DNA from: DASQYE01 sp036389315
GTDB taxonomy: Bacteria > Acidobacteriota > Blastocatellia > Pyrinomonadales > Pyrinomonadaceae
DNA: 64,000 nucleotides
NCBI GenBank assembly: GCA_036389315.1
Contig: DASVQF010000029.1
Span: forward strand, 246,214 to 310,213
Direction: 5' to 3'
The notes under the pieces were generated by a model that saw only the letters and a program-made list of their open reading frames with translations, did not search any database and had not been told where the DNA came from. Position numbers and translations under genes: made by a program. Shown piece after piece: positions 15,163 through 24,410 of this stretch (positions within the stretch are counted from its first letter, which is position 1; each line of letters opens with the position of its first letter).

Positions 15163-17973
15163 CTACTTGTTAGTGATCGCGCGCGTGATGACTTTACCAA
15201 ATTCGCGCAGCCACAGCACCGAGCTTGCCACCGCCATACAGCGCAGCCAATCACCCGCACTCAAGCTCACAGTCGAAAAGGCTTGTTGCATAAACGGTAT
15301 GTAAACAACCGCCACATGTAAGGTGAGCGACAACAGAATCGCTCCCCACAGCCAGTGATTCTTAAATAGTCCGCGGAACGCGCTCTGCTCGTCCGAACGC
15401 GCGTTGAAGACGTTGAATAGTTGAAAGAGCGTCAACGTCGTAAAGGCCATTGTCTGCGCATAACGCATATTGCCCTGTCCTTCGATCAGACCGCCGGGCA
15501 AGCTCCAATCGAGCGCGAGGAGCGTCCCTGCCGCCATCACCACACCGACGAAGAAGATGCCCGCCCACATGCGTCTAGTTATTACCCCTTCGCCTCGCGG
15601 GCGCGGCCCGTTCGTCATCACCCTTGCGTCCACCGGGTCAACGCCGAGCGCGAGCGCGGGTGCACCGTCCGTCACCAGGTTAATCCACAAGATTTGCGTC
15701 GCCAGCAGCGGCAGCACGACGCTGCTGCCTTCAGCCTTCAGCCCTATGCGATCTGCCAGCAATACGCCGAAGAACATCGTCATCACTTCGCCGATGTTCG
15801 ACGAGAGCAGGTAGCGTAAGAATTTCCTGATGTTCGAGAAGATGGCGCGCCCCTCCTCGACCGCCGTGACAATCGTTGCGAAGTTGTCGTCCGCGAGCAC
15901 TATATCGGCGGCCTCCTTGGAAACATCCGTGCCCATGATCCCCATTGCCACGCCGATGTCGGCGGTCTTCAGAGCGGGCGCGTCGTTGACACCGTCGCCG
16001 GTCATCGCCACGATTGCGCCTTCGCGCTGCAATGCTCTCACGATCCGCAGCTTGTGTTCGGGGTTGACGCGCGCATAAACCGAAACCTCCTTGACCGCTT
16101 TGACGAGCGAGTCGTCATCCGCCATCTTCTCAAGCTCCGCGCCAGTGACGGCTCGCCCGTCACTGGTGATGCCGAGTTCGGCAGCGATGACGGCGGCGGT
16201 CGCAGGATGATCGCCCGTGATCATGATCGGGCGAATGCCCGCCGCCTTCGCCCGGGCGACGGCCTCTCTCGCCTCTTCGCGCGGGGGGTCGATCATGCCG
16301 ATCAGTCCAGCGAACACGAGGTCTTGCTCGACGCGCTCATCGACCTCATCGGCTTCAAATGCGTCCGCCGGAAGCAAACGGTAGGCGACGCCGAGCGTGC
16401 GTAGTGCTTCGCTAGCGAGTTCTTCATTGATTTTCAAAATTTGCGCGTGACGCTCCCTGGTCAATGGTCTCGTCTCTTCTCCAACTAGTTCCTGCGAACA
16501 GCGCGCGAGCAGCACGTCGGGCGCGCCTTTGGTGAAGACGAGCAGAAGCTCGGCCCTTTCGGCGTCAGTATGAATCGTCGTCATCAATTTACGCTCGGAC
16601 GAGAAGGGCACTTCTCCCACCCGGAGAAAGCGTGCGCCAAGCGCCTCACCCTCCAGCCCGGCCTTGCGCGCCGCGACGACGAGCGCCCCTTCGGTCGGGT
16701 CGCCCTGCACCGCCCAGCGCCCGCCCCGCTCCTGCAAGACGGCGTTATTGGCGCGGTCGGCCGCCGCGAGCGCGCGCACCAGCTCGAACCGGAGCGCGTT
16801 ATCAATGGCCCCTCCACCATCTCGCCGCACTTCGCCTTCGGGGGCGTAACCCGTCCCGCTCAAACTCACACGCCCGGATGCGGTGACGATTGCGCGCACC
16901 GTCATCTCGTTCCTCGTCAGCGTGCCGGTCTTGTCGGAGGCGATGACGTTGGCCGAGCCGAGAGTTTCGACCGCCGCTAGATGGCGCACGATGGCATTCC
17001 TCTTCGCCATTCGCTGCACGCCGAGGGAGAGGACGGCCGTCACCACCGCAGGCAGTCCTTCCGGCACGGCCGCGACCGCGAGCGCCACGCCCAGGATGAG
17101 CACGTCGAAAATCGCTGAGAAGCCGCGCACCTCTTCGACGAGGATGATCGTCGCGATCATCACGACGGCGATACTGACGACGATGAGCCCTAAAAGTTTG
17201 CCGACGCGCGCAAGCTCCTTTTGCAGCGGCGTGGTCTCCGCAGGGGCTTCTTTCAGCATCCCGGCGATGAGCCCCATCCGGGTCTCCATCCCAATCGCTG
17301 TGACCACCGCACGACCGCGCCCGTAAGTGGCCGCCGTGCCGCTAAAAATCATGTTGTGGCGGTCGCCGAGTCCGACCTCTTCCGTCAGGGCGAGCGTGTC
17401 CTTCGCGACCGGCAAACTCTCGCCTGTGAGTGCCGCCTCGGCCGTCCGGAGCGCGGTTGACTGAATCAGTCGCGCGTCCGCCGGGATGGTGTCGCCCTCT
17501 TCTATGAGGAGGATGTCGCCGGGCACGACCTCAGCAGCCTGTATGCTCTGCCGCTGGCCATCACGGATGACGTTGGCGTGCGCCGCCGACATCTGCCTGA
17601 GTGCCGCGACAGATGCTTCGGCCCGCGACTCCTGAAAGTAGCCCATAACCGCATTGAGCAGCACAACCGCGAAGATCGCAATCGCTTCGTAAGGCAGTAT
17701 TGATTCGCGCTCATACAGCCACAATCCTGTCGAGACCAGTGCTGCGGCGAGCAGCAGTATGACGAGCACGTCTTGAAACTGAGCGAGGAACTTTTTCCAA
17801 GCGGGTACGGGCTTCTCCGCTGTCAATTCGTTCTTGCCGAAGCTTTCAAGCCGCGCCCGCGCCTCCCCGTAGCTCAAGCCGCGCCGCCCGTCCGTGCCAA
17901 GCGCAAGCAATACTTCATCAACGCTTTGTTGATATGCCTCCATTCGTTCACGTTGGACTGTAGCGTCGCTCAT
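15163..17973 (-). CDS. P2A-type cation-transporting ATPase (Ca2+ type, CtpF-like)
   Basis: A 936-residue protein. It has an N-terminal cation ATPase domain (about 10-75), the actuator TGES (183-186), the TM4 motif PEGLP (304-308) and the phosphorylated Asp in DKTGT (Asp347). The hinge TGDGVNDAPAL follows, and then six C-terminal helices. PEGLP is shared by SERCA- and PMR1-like Ca2+/Mn2+ pumps, so export of Ca2+ or Mn2+ is likely. The start codon overlaps the 3' end of the mreB-like gene by 26 bp, implying translational coupling. Confidence 0.92.
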   Translation of the reverse strand: MSDATVQRERMEAYQQSVDEVLLALGTDGRRGLSYGEARARLESFGKNELTAEKPVPAWKKFLAQFQDVLVILLLAAALVSTGLWLYERESILPYEAIAIFAVVLLNAVMGYFQESRAEASVAALRQMSAAHANVIRDGQRQSIQAAEVVPGDILLIEEGDTIPADARLIQSTALRTAEAALTGESLPVAKDTLALTEEVGLGDRHNMIFSGTAATYGRGRAVVTAIGMETRMGLIAGMLKEAPAETTPLQKELARVGKLLGLIVVSIAVVMIATIILVEEVRGFSAIFDVLILGVALAVAAVPEGLPAVVTAVLSLGVQRMAKRNAIVRHLAAVETLGSANVIASDKTGTLTRNEMTVRAIVTASGRVSLSGTGYAPEGEVRRDGGGAIDNALRFELVRALAAADRANNAVLQERGGRWAVQGDPTEGALVVAARKAGLEGEALGARFLRVGEVPFSSERKLMTTIHTDAERAELLLVFTKGAPDVLLARCSQELVGEETRPLTRERHAQILKINEELASEALRTLGVAYRLLPADAFEADEVDERVEQDLVFAGLIGMIDPPREEAREAVARAKAAGIRPIMITGDHPATAAVIAAELGITSDGRAVTGAELEKMADDDSLVKAVKEVSVYARVNPEHKLRIVRALQREGAIVAMTGDGVNDAPALKTADIGVAMGIMGTDVSKEAADIVLADDNFATIVTAVEEGRAIFSNIRKFLRYLLSSNIGEVMTMFFGVLLADRIGLKAEGSSVVLPLLATQILWINLVTDGAPALALGVDPVDARVMTNGPRPRGEGVITRRMWAGIFFVGVVMAAGTLLALDWSLPGGLIEGQGNMRYAQTMAFTTLTLFQLFNVFNARSDEQSAFRGLFKNHWLWGAILLSLTLHVAVVYIPFMQQAFSTVSLSAGDWLRCMAVASSVLWLREFGKVITRAITNK

Positions 17974-18994
17974 CCTTGCCCCATAGCTCGGTAATCTCTC
18001 CGACCGCTAGCATCTGACTCGCACCATTAATCACGGCATGCAACGGGTCGGCCGCGACTTTCACCTCAACCAAGGTCTCCGTGGCGATCAACTCACTCAT
18101 GCCGGGCAGGCACGCGCCACCTCCGGTGAGGAGGATGCCGCTCTCTATCACTTCGGCTCCTATATCCGGAGGTAAGCGGCGAAAGGTACTTCCCACTGTG
18201 TCCTTAATCACATTGATGACCGGCCGGATGGCGCTGGACACATCCTCACCGCTGACACATACGCTGGTTACACGTCCGTTTATTCTATCGAGGCCGAGCG
18301 CAGACGAAGTATCCCTCGCCGCGAAACTCCTGTGCATAGACCCGATCTCCCTTGTGAGGCGCTCCGCTTCTCTCGAAAAGAGCGCCACTCTGAAACGACT
18401 CGCCGCCATGCGGCAAACCGCCGGATAAAGATCACTACAGCCCAGGCGCACGGCTGCCGTTCTAATCAGAACGCCGGAACGGATGACGGCGATGTCAGTC
18501 ACACCGTCGCCGATGTCAACGAGCATCTGCGCGTAGGGGAGCGAGATGTCAAGTCCGGCCCCGACCGCAGCCGCAAGAGGCTCGGGTATCACTTTTACAG
18601 CCGAGGCTCCGGCGCTAAGTACCGACCCGATGAGGGCCGCACGTTCCTTCTGAGTGGCATCTGAGGGAGCACAGACGAGCGCCCTCGGCTTGACTATTCC
18701 GAATCTCAGGGCGCGCTGAAGAAACTTTCCGAGAAGCGACGCGGCAGCCTCGGCGTCTGTCACAACACCGCCGCGAAGCGGCATCACGCCGCGCCCCGCG
18801 CTCCGCCCCTCGTCGGATGTCTTAAAGCCATCGCCTCCATGACCGGAGGATGAATTGAAGAGCACGGTCGGAGAGTCCACGACAAGCCCGCCGCCCATCG
18901 CGTACAGGCGGGTGTTGGCAGTTCCGAGGTCAATAGCAACGTCCGGGTCAGCTATTAATCTGCGCAGTTTGGAAATGACGCGCGAACCATTCAT
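17948..18994 (-). CDS. Divergent MreB-like actin homologue
   Basis: A 348-residue actin-fold protein. Phosphate 1 is VAIDLGTANTRLYAMGGGLV (about 19-38), phosphate 2 VDIGDGVTDIAVI (about 163-175) and the adenosine motif GILLTGGGACLPGM (about 305-318). It lacks MreB's usual genomic company (mreC, mreD, rodA). The interdomain helices are diverged, and the C-terminus extends ~20 residues with a polar tail. It overlaps the downstream cation pump gene by 26 bp, so the two products are made together. A role in localising or regulating the pump, or in cell shape under stress, is inference only. Confidence 0.8.
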   Translation of the reverse strand: MNGSRVISKLRRLIADPDVAIDLGTANTRLYAMGGGLVVDSPTVLFNSSSGHGGDGFKTSDEGRSAGRGVMPLRGGVVTDAEAAASLLGKFLQRALRFGIVKPRALVCAPSDATQKERAALIGSVLSAGASAVKVIPEPLAAAVGAGLDISLPYAQMLVDIGDGVTDIAVIRSGVLIRTAAVRLGCSDLYPAVCRMAASRFRVALFSREAERLTREIGSMHRSFAARDTSSALGLDRINGRVTSVCVSGEDVSSAIRPVINVIKDTVGSTFRRLPPDIGAEVIESGILLTGGGACLPGMSELIATETLVEVKVAADPLHAVINGASQMLAVGEITELWGKDERRYSPT

Positions 18995-19056
18995 GTAGCG
19001 TAAGTGTTCTCAGTTGTCGGCCGGCAACCTTAGCGGCTGCTTGACCCCTCTCAAAA

Positions 19057-19479
19057 TCAGAGATGATATTCACCCGCCGATTCCGGCTGGTAGAGGACTT
19101 CTTCCACCTTCAGCCGCCGCACGCCTGACGGGACTTCCCACTCGATCACGTCACCGCGCCTGTAGCCGAGCATCGCCGTCCCGACGGGTGCGAGAATTGA
19201 GATCTTGCCCTCGTCGAAATTCGCTTCCGTCGGAAACACTAACGCGTAGACGACACTTTTGCCCGTACTCAGGTCTTTGAGGCGTACCTTCGAGCGCATC
19301 GTGATAACATCGGGTGGAACGCTTTCCGGCTTGACCAGCTTCGCCCGGTCTAATTCCTCTTCCAGCTTGTTTAAGTATTCGCGGTCAGTTCCGTTACCGC
19401 GCTCGCGCGTGACCTCGATAAGTTTTCCGAGCCGCTCCCGATCATTTTTAGTAATGAATATGGTAGCTTCCTTTATCAT
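19057..19479 (-). CDS. Rnk/GreA-type C-terminal domain protein (copy 2)
   Basis: A 140-residue protein, the same length as copy 1 (9014-9436) and sharing VFPTEANFDEGKISILAPVG and the run up to VLYQPE. The N-terminal coiled coil is less conserved (about 8-48). ATG 19479 follows GGAGGA; an upstream in-frame extension overlaps the Usp gene and was rejected. It likely modulates RNA polymerase like Rnk or Gfh factors, but the acidic tip residues of GreA are not evident. The mreB-like gene follows 62 bp downstream. Confidence 0.85.
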   Translation of the reverse strand: MIKEATIFITKNDRERLGKLIEVTRERGNGTDREYLNKLEEELDRAKLVKPESVPPDVITMRSKVRLKDLSTGKSVVYALVFPTEANFDEGKISILAPVGTAMLGYRRGDVIEWEVPSGVRRLKVEEVLYQPESAGEYHL

Positions 19480-19529
19480 AGTTCCTCCACTTACTTCCGC
19501 TTCTACTTCCGTCGCCGGGAATCCTCCTG

Positions 19530-20555
19530 TCAGTGCCTCAAGCCGCACGCCCTGTAGCCCGCAGGCGTTAGATTGAGAGACCCGAGACCTACGTCATCTT
19601 CTCTGTTATAAGCTGCGCCCGCAGTCTTCACAGATAAGCTCTGACCAGCAGGCGACGACTTGCCCTTTGTGGAAATATCGCGCCCGCGAATGATATTCAC
19701 CGAGCAGTGTGCGCGGTTAGCGACCATTTCGGACACGCTTCCCGACAGGAGTCGTTTGATTCCGCGCCGCTCACGCTTTCCGACTACGATGAGGTTCGCT
19801 CCCCAGGCTTTGGCTTCTCCGACAATCCGCCGACTCGTCCAGCCTGCGACAACTTCACCTGACACGGTCACTCCCACCCTCTTGAGGATTCGCATGGCAG
19901 CATTGATCGCTCGGTATGCACGCTCTGTCTTTCCGCTCCGGGAGAGTCCAATCTCTTCCATCGAATACACGAGCGGATTGACCACGCTCACCACCTTAAC
20001 CTCTGTGTGCTTGGGCCACGCCCCTGCGGCGACCCGTTGAGTTGCCGCGACGGAACTTTCTGAGCCGTCCGTCGCGAGCAGTATTCTCATCTGCTCGCGA
20101 GAAACATCAGCGTGGATCGGTTCCGGGTCGCGTATGACCTCGACCGAGCAGGTTGCGCTGCGAATGACCGACCTTGCGACGCTGCCCAGCATCCAGCTCC
20201 TTAAGTTAATGCGATTGTGCGCGCGGATAAGAATCAGGTCGGCAGACCACTTTCTCGCTTCGTAGGTGATAAGCCAGCCGGGGTCGCCCCTCATGATCGC
20301 CACCTCAGTCTGAATTCCGATCTCTTGCAGCGCGCCTGCGGCGAGGGCGGCTATCTGCTCGCCTCTCCTCCTCATCTCCAGCCGCACGGCGCTGGCCGGG
20401 TAGCCCTCTTCGCGCCAAACTTCCTGTGGGACATCATCGTCCTCGACGACCGAGATCACACGCGCCCGCGTACCACGCGGCCACTGGCGCTTCTCCACTT
20501 CTTCAATAAGCATCTCCAGGGTGATAATCGAATCTACAGCGAGTAATATCCTCAT
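19530..20555 (-). CDS. Tandem universal stress protein (class A, copy 2)
   Basis: A 341-residue protein with two UspA domains (about 1-145 and 155-295). It shares VWREEGY and RRGEQIAALA with the class A copy at 9488-10384. The second domain loop is VVGKRERRGIKRLLSGSVSEMV, where the usual SHG is replaced by KRE, so ATP binding is doubtful. A ~45-residue C-terminal tail has no counterpart in copy 1. It is followed 50 bp later by Rnk copy 2, reproducing the usp-rnk pair. Confidence 0.88.
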   Translation of the reverse strand: MRILLAVDSIITLEMLIEEVEKRQWPRGTRARVISVVEDDDVPQEVWREEGYPASAVRLEMRRRGEQIAALAAGALQEIGIQTEVAIMRGDPGWLITYEARKWSADLILIRAHNRINLRSWMLGSVARSVIRSATCSVEVIRDPEPIHADVSREQMRILLATDGSESSVAATQRVAAGAWPKHTEVKVVSVVNPLVYSMEEIGLSRSGKTERAYRAINAAMRILKRVGVTVSGEVVAGWTSRRIVGEAKAWGANLIVVGKRERRGIKRLLSGSVSEMVANRAHCSVNIIRGRDISTKGKSSPAGQSLSVKTAGAAYNREDDVGLGSLNLTPAGYRACGLRH

Positions 20556-20674
20556 CTCATTGCCTCCCTCCCGGCAACCTCATTCCGCATGGAACAGTGC
20601 CATTACTACTCAGGCTACGGATACTCTGTTCACTATTTCAAAATCGCCTTTCGGTCACTCTGCAAAAATAGAAA

Positions 20675-21190
20675 TCAATCGAAATGCACTCCTGTGACTT
20701 CCATCAGTATGCCGGCGCGGTCTGCATCGTGACTGATTCCTTCGAGCAGAATGCGTACATTGATCGCTTCATCCGGCTCTAGCGCAGTCTGCCGTGCGGG
20801 GATGACAACCACAGTGCGTTCGCGTACCGGGGAGCTTTGCGCGTCCAGCACCGCTCCCCGCATCTCCAGCCCGCTGATCGTGCGCCCCGTAGTATTCCTG
20901 ACGGTTGCGTTCATCTCTACTGCCATGTCGTTGAACGGGCGCAGTGCTTCCATAGCGACCAACTGTTCCACCACGATCTGTTCTCGCAACTGCTCGAACT
21001 CCGGTGCTCCCGAACGGGTCGCCCTTTCAAGCCGTGGTTCATTGGAACCGCTGGCGAAAGGCTGTATTACGGACAGATGGAGCATTCCTGCCAGCAGCAA
21101 CACAAGCAGAGCGGTAATGATCGCGGCGAGGAGATAGATAGGCCACCGCAGGTTGGGTTCTCTAATCAACATTGGTGCTTGATATGACAT
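20675..21190 (-). CDS. Membrane-anchored protein with extracytoplasmic domain, unknown
   Basis: A 171-residue protein with one membrane helix at about 18-42 (WPIYLLAAIITALLVLLLAG). It is followed by an external, beta-rich domain with NATVRNTTGRTISGLEMRGAV and VIPARQTALEPDEAINV, a pattern seen in FxLYD-like or DUF2393-like beta sandwiches. Start ATG 21190 follows GGAGG; an ATG 21 bp earlier is too early for that site. It is likely co-transcribed with the zinc-ribbon gene ahead of it. Confidence 0.6.
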   Translation of the reverse strand: MSYQAPMLIREPNLRWPIYLLAAIITALLVLLLAGMLHLSVIQPFASGSNEPRLERATRSGAPEFEQLREQIVVEQLVAMEALRPFNDMAVEMNATVRNTTGRTISGLEMRGAVLDAQSSPVRERTVVVIPARQTALEPDEAINVRILLEGISHDADRAGILMEVTGVHFD

Positions 21191-21217
21191 GACGTTCTTT
21201 CCTCCATACATGAAAAC

Positions 21218-21475
21218 TTAATTGCGCTCACGCGCTGTCGCGACCTGCGCTCGGGGGCTGTCGGTCGCCGTGATCGAAAATTTAATAGCGAAACTGTGCC
21301 CGCAGTCCTTGCAAATGTACGGGTCGTTTTCGCGCGCCCCCACGACCAGCCAAACTTCGGCGCATTGCGGGCACTCGACGAGCCAGCGCTTCAGAATCTC
21401 AAGCCAGCTTTGGCCCCCCCTCTTTTCAACCCTATCTTTCTGCAAAACGATGTACCTGCCCTCATTCATTGCCAT
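21218..21475 (-). CDS. Zinc-ribbon protein
   Basis: An 85-residue protein with CPQC and CKDC about 20 residues apart, around residues 35-59 (ECPQCAEVWLVVG, YICKDCGHSF), and a polar tail. Function unknown. The start is ATG 21475 (ATG 21469 also possible). Operator A lies about 80 bp upstream in the right orientation, with a TAAGGT box between, so it is probably the first gene of a transcript that continues into the membrane-anchored protein gene. Confidence 0.65.
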   Translation of the reverse strand: MAMNEGRYIVLQKDRVEKRGGQSWLEILKRWLVECPQCAEVWLVVGARENDPYICKDCGHSFAIKFSITATDSPRAQVATARERN

Positions 21476-21555
21476 CACAGATAACCCTTGCACCGCGATA
21501 AAATTTGAGCGATCAGCATGTCTCTACCTTAAAGGAGAGGACGGCCATGAGATAG

Positions 21556-21593
21556 AGTGTTAACTCTTAAGTTGCACGGGTGTTAACACTTGA
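21556..21593 (-). promoter_or_regulatory. Bipartite operator, site A, ahead of zinc-ribbon gene
   Basis: Read towards the gene, the distal half is AGTGTTAACACCCG and the proximal half AGAGTTAACACTC. The cores GTTAAC are at 21582-21587 and 21559-21564, exactly 17 nt apart. TAAGGT (21526-21531) lies 33 bp beyond the proximal core. The flanking TCTCTACCTTA-AGGAGA segment is also shared with site B. The rest of 21476-21741 holds no gene. Confidence 0.75.
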
Positions 21594-21741
21594 CCCGCAG
21601 TGCGCTCAAACGGCAACGGCCGTTGACTTTGGACAGGAAGTACAGAAGCGATACTGGTGGGCTGTGTAGGAGGTATAGCCTTCCCGTGCAGGTGAGGCTT
21701 GAAGATTAAGAGGATTTGATGTCCGGCTTCAGATGGTAAGC

Positions 21742-22377
21742 TCAGTCGTGTTGCTTGTGCTCCCTGACGTGGAGCGCAAGCTCGACGCGGTTGCTCAGAC
21801 TCTTTTTATCGAGAATGCGGCTGATGTGGCCCTCCACCGTTCTCAGGCTAAGGTTAAGTTCGGCGGCGATCTCTTTGTTAGTCAGCCCGCGCGCGACCGC
21901 TTCGGCCACACGCCATTCCGCGTCCGTTAAATCTTCATCACGTATCAGTTCATAGTTGTCCGCCTCCTGCTCCCCGAACATGCGCGCGAGGTCTGAATGA
22001 GTGCGCTGCACCCGTTCGAGAATGCTCTTGACGACCGCCGCGAGTTCCTCCGACTCGAAGGGCTTTGTCAGATAAGCATCCACCCCTGTGCGGAAGCCCG
22101 CGATGCGGTCGGCGACCTCGTCCTTGGCCGTCAGGAAGATGATCGGGATGAGGCGTGTGCGCGCGGCCGCGCGCAGGTTACGCGCGAGCGCGTAGCCGTC
22201 CATTCCGGGCATACGGATGTCGCTGATGATAAGATCGGGTAAGCTTTCGGCGACTCTCACCATTGCTTCCGCGCCCCGGCGCGCTGTCACCACCTCGTAT
22301 CCTTCCGCCCGCAGCGTCTCCGACACAGCGAGCAGCAGGCTCGGATCGTCGTCAACGACTAGTAACTGTTTTGCCAT
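21742..22377 (-). CDS. Response regulator, receiver plus LuxR/NarL-type HTH
   Basis: A 211-residue regulator. The receiver domain (1-120) has acidic pocket DDD (9-11), phospho-Asp53 (ISDIRMPG) and the conserved Lys in YLTKPFES. The C-terminal LuxR-type HTH is about 150-206 (LTNKEIAAELNLSLRTVEGHISR). It overlaps the kinase gene by 26 bp, so the pair is one operon with coupled translation. LuxR-type regulators usually bind as dimers to palindromes, which suits the GTGttaaCAC half-sites found at five promoters here, including its own operon's (site C). Confidence 0.92.
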   Translation of the reverse strand: MAKQLLVVDDDPSLLLAVSETLRAEGYEVVTARRGAEAMVRVAESLPDLIISDIRMPGMDGYALARNLRAAARTRLIPIIFLTAKDEVADRIAGFRTGVDAYLTKPFESEELAAVVKSILERVQRTHSDLARMFGEQEADNYELIRDEDLTDAEWRVAEAVARGLTNKEIAAELNLSLRTVEGHISRILDKKSLSNRVELALHVREHKQHD

Positions 22378-24190
22378 TTCCGTCCTCTCCTTTGCGTTGC
22401 TTCACGCAACCTGCGTCACGCCACACCGGCAGGTGCAGCGTGAATCGGCTTCCGCGCCCGACTTCCGATTCGACGCTGATACGGCCCCCCATCTGCTCCA
22501 TCACATTGCGGCCCAGGTACAGCCCGAGGCCGACGCCCGACACGTCGGCATCCTCTAAAAACTCTGCGTCCGTCGTAGCACCGGCGATGGCCTCAGAGTG
22601 AGGCGCGGGACGCCCGCGATGAAATTTATCGAAGAGAACCGGCATGTCTTCAGCCGGGATGCCGCGCCCGTTATCCGTCACGCTGATCATCACCTGGTCA
22701 CTCTCCGCACGCGCCGACAAGATAATGCGCCCGCCATCAGGCGTGTACTTGATGGCGTTCCCGATGATATTTGAAAGGACGCGGCGAAGTGCTTTCGGAT
22801 CGGCGCACACATGGGGGAGATGCCCGAGGGGTTCAACCCTTAATTCGTGACTCCGCTTCTCCGCGAACCGGGCCTCGGACTTAACCACAGACGAGATGAC
22901 TTCAGACACGTCAACACGCTCGTGCGTAATGCGCAGCACACCCCCTTCGATGCGTGACATGTCCAGGAGGTTGAGAACCAGGTCTATCTGCCGGTCGCAT
23001 TCGACCGAGATTGTTTCGATATACTCGCGCCGCTTCGACTCGTCCAGCCCTTCGCGCATCAGAAGCCGCGTCAGGGCCTTGATCGTCGTCAAAGGGGTGC
23101 GCAACTCGTGCGAGACGCTTGAGACGAACTCGGATTTCAGGTTATCGAGTTCGGCAAAGCGCGCCTCCCTCTTCTCCAGCCGCTCGGCCATCGCGTTAAA
23201 GCTCGTGCCCAAACGCGAGATCACGTCGCGACCTCCGCTCGGCGCGCGCGCCGAGAAATTCCCCTCGCCGAACTGCTCGGCGGCGAAGCTCAACAGGCGT
23301 ACTGGCCTGATGATACTTCGCGCGATCATGAGCGCACCCACTATAGTGCAGAACACGACTATCAGGCCGACCACAGCATAGCCCGTCAGTTGTCGCCACG
23401 CGGACGCATAAAGAATCTCACTTGGAATACCAACCATCACCACGTAGCCCGTTGCGCCTACCCGCGCCAGCCCGTAGACGCGTTCCACGCCGTCAAGAGA
23501 ACTGTTCGCGACCACGACCGCCGTATTCCGGTCGTTGATCGCAGACAGCTTGTCGACGCCGCTGAGGTCTAACCCGAGCGCCGATCCCGGGGTCTGGCTG
23601 CGATAGATGATGCGATGCTGCTGATCGAGCAGAGTGACGAGCGCGCGCTCCGGCAGGGTGATGCCCTGAAGCGGCTCCTTCAGGGCCGCTCCGTCGATTC
23701 GCGCAATGACTGCGCCGCCCCCTTCAGCCGGAACCGCAACGGCCAGGAGGTATCTCCCCTCGCCGCGCGTCCAGTCCGTCTCGACCATCGGGGCTCCGCG
23801 GCGCGCCTCGGCCAGCAGCCTCTCGGTGAGACCAATCGGTAGACTTTCGGCACTGGCAGGAGACATCGCCACGACTCCCCCGCTCGCGTCCACGACTCGC
23901 AGGTCGAGCCAATGCGGGCGCGGGGCCATCGCTGCCCTCAAGCTTGCTTCGAGTGCTGCGGCGTTTCTTAAATGCTCGGCGGGGTACGAGGCTATCGTCA
24001 CAAGCGGCTGGCGCTGGGCATCAAGCCAGCGGTCGAAGACGACCGCCGCCAATTCCCCCTGCTGCTCCAATCCCTCGTTGAGCTGCTGTTCTTTAGCGTT
24101 CCAGACCGACCAGAGGAGCGTGAGCCCGACGACGAGGAGCGGCACAACGCCCCCAATCGCCAGTGTCAACAATCGCCCGCGGATGCTCAC
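22352..24190 (-). CDS. Membrane sensor histidine kinase with extracytoplasmic Cache-like domain
   Basis: A 612-residue kinase. TM1 is at about 6-28, an external dCache-like sensor at 35-255, TM2 at about 270-290, then HAMP (290-345). HisKA carries His361 (SVSHELRTPL), and the HATPase domain has N-box NIIGNAIKY, DNGRGIP and GVGLGLYLG. Start GTG 24190 is chosen because it follows TTGGAGG; the in-frame ATG at 24238 lies upstream of the ribosome site and close to a TATACT box (24223-24228). Unlike DosS it has no GAF pair, so the input is external rather than a cytosolic haem. Confidence 0.92.
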   Translation of the reverse strand: MSIRGRLLTLAIGGVVPLLVVGLTLLWSVWNAKEQQLNEGLEQQGELAAVVFDRWLDAQRQPLVTIASYPAEHLRNAAALEASLRAAMAPRPHWLDLRVVDASGGVVAMSPASAESLPIGLTERLLAEARRGAPMVETDWTRGEGRYLLAVAVPAEGGGAVIARIDGAALKEPLQGITLPERALVTLLDQQHRIIYRSQTPGSALGLDLSGVDKLSAINDRNTAVVVANSSLDGVERVYGLARVGATGYVVMVGIPSEILYASAWRQLTGYAVVGLIVVFCTIVGALMIARSIIRPVRLLSFAAEQFGEGNFSARAPSGGRDVISRLGTSFNAMAERLEKREARFAELDNLKSEFVSSVSHELRTPLTTIKALTRLLMREGLDESKRREYIETISVECDRQIDLVLNLLDMSRIEGGVLRITHERVDVSEVISSVVKSEARFAEKRSHELRVEPLGHLPHVCADPKALRRVLSNIIGNAIKYTPDGGRIILSARAESDQVMISVTDNGRGIPAEDMPVLFDKFHRGRPAPHSEAIAGATTDAEFLEDADVSGVGLGLYLGRNVMEQMGGRISVESEVGRGSRFTLHLPVWRDAGCVKQRKGEDGNGKTVTSR

Positions 24191-24253
24191 CTTCTGCCTC
24201 CAACCTGATGAATTAAGTTCCGAGTATAACAAACCCATCGGGCATCAGACACA

Positions 24254-24291
24254 AGAGTTAACACCTACGCCCGGCGCGTGATAACACTCTC
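24254..24291 (-). promoter_or_regulatory. Bipartite operator, site C, ahead of the kinase-regulator operon
   Basis: Read towards the kinase, the distal half is AGTGTTATCACGCG and the proximal half AGGTGTTAACTCT. Cores are at 24280-24285 and 24257-24262, exactly 17 nt apart. TATACT (24223-24228) is 34 bp beyond the proximal core and about 33 bp before the GTG start. If transcription starts about 7 nt past the box, the halves centre near -44 and -67, typical for an activator. A TAAGAT box (24313-24318) on the other side could serve the gene at 24411. Confidence 0.75.
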
Positions 24292-24410
24292 GCTCACGAT
24301 TAGAAAGGAGAATAAGATGGGCGAGACGATTCGGAGCAGGTCTTAATCCGAAAGGCAGCGAGGTGTTGTAGCCTGCGGTGACAACCAGCGAGATTGCAGC
24401 GAGGGGGTGC

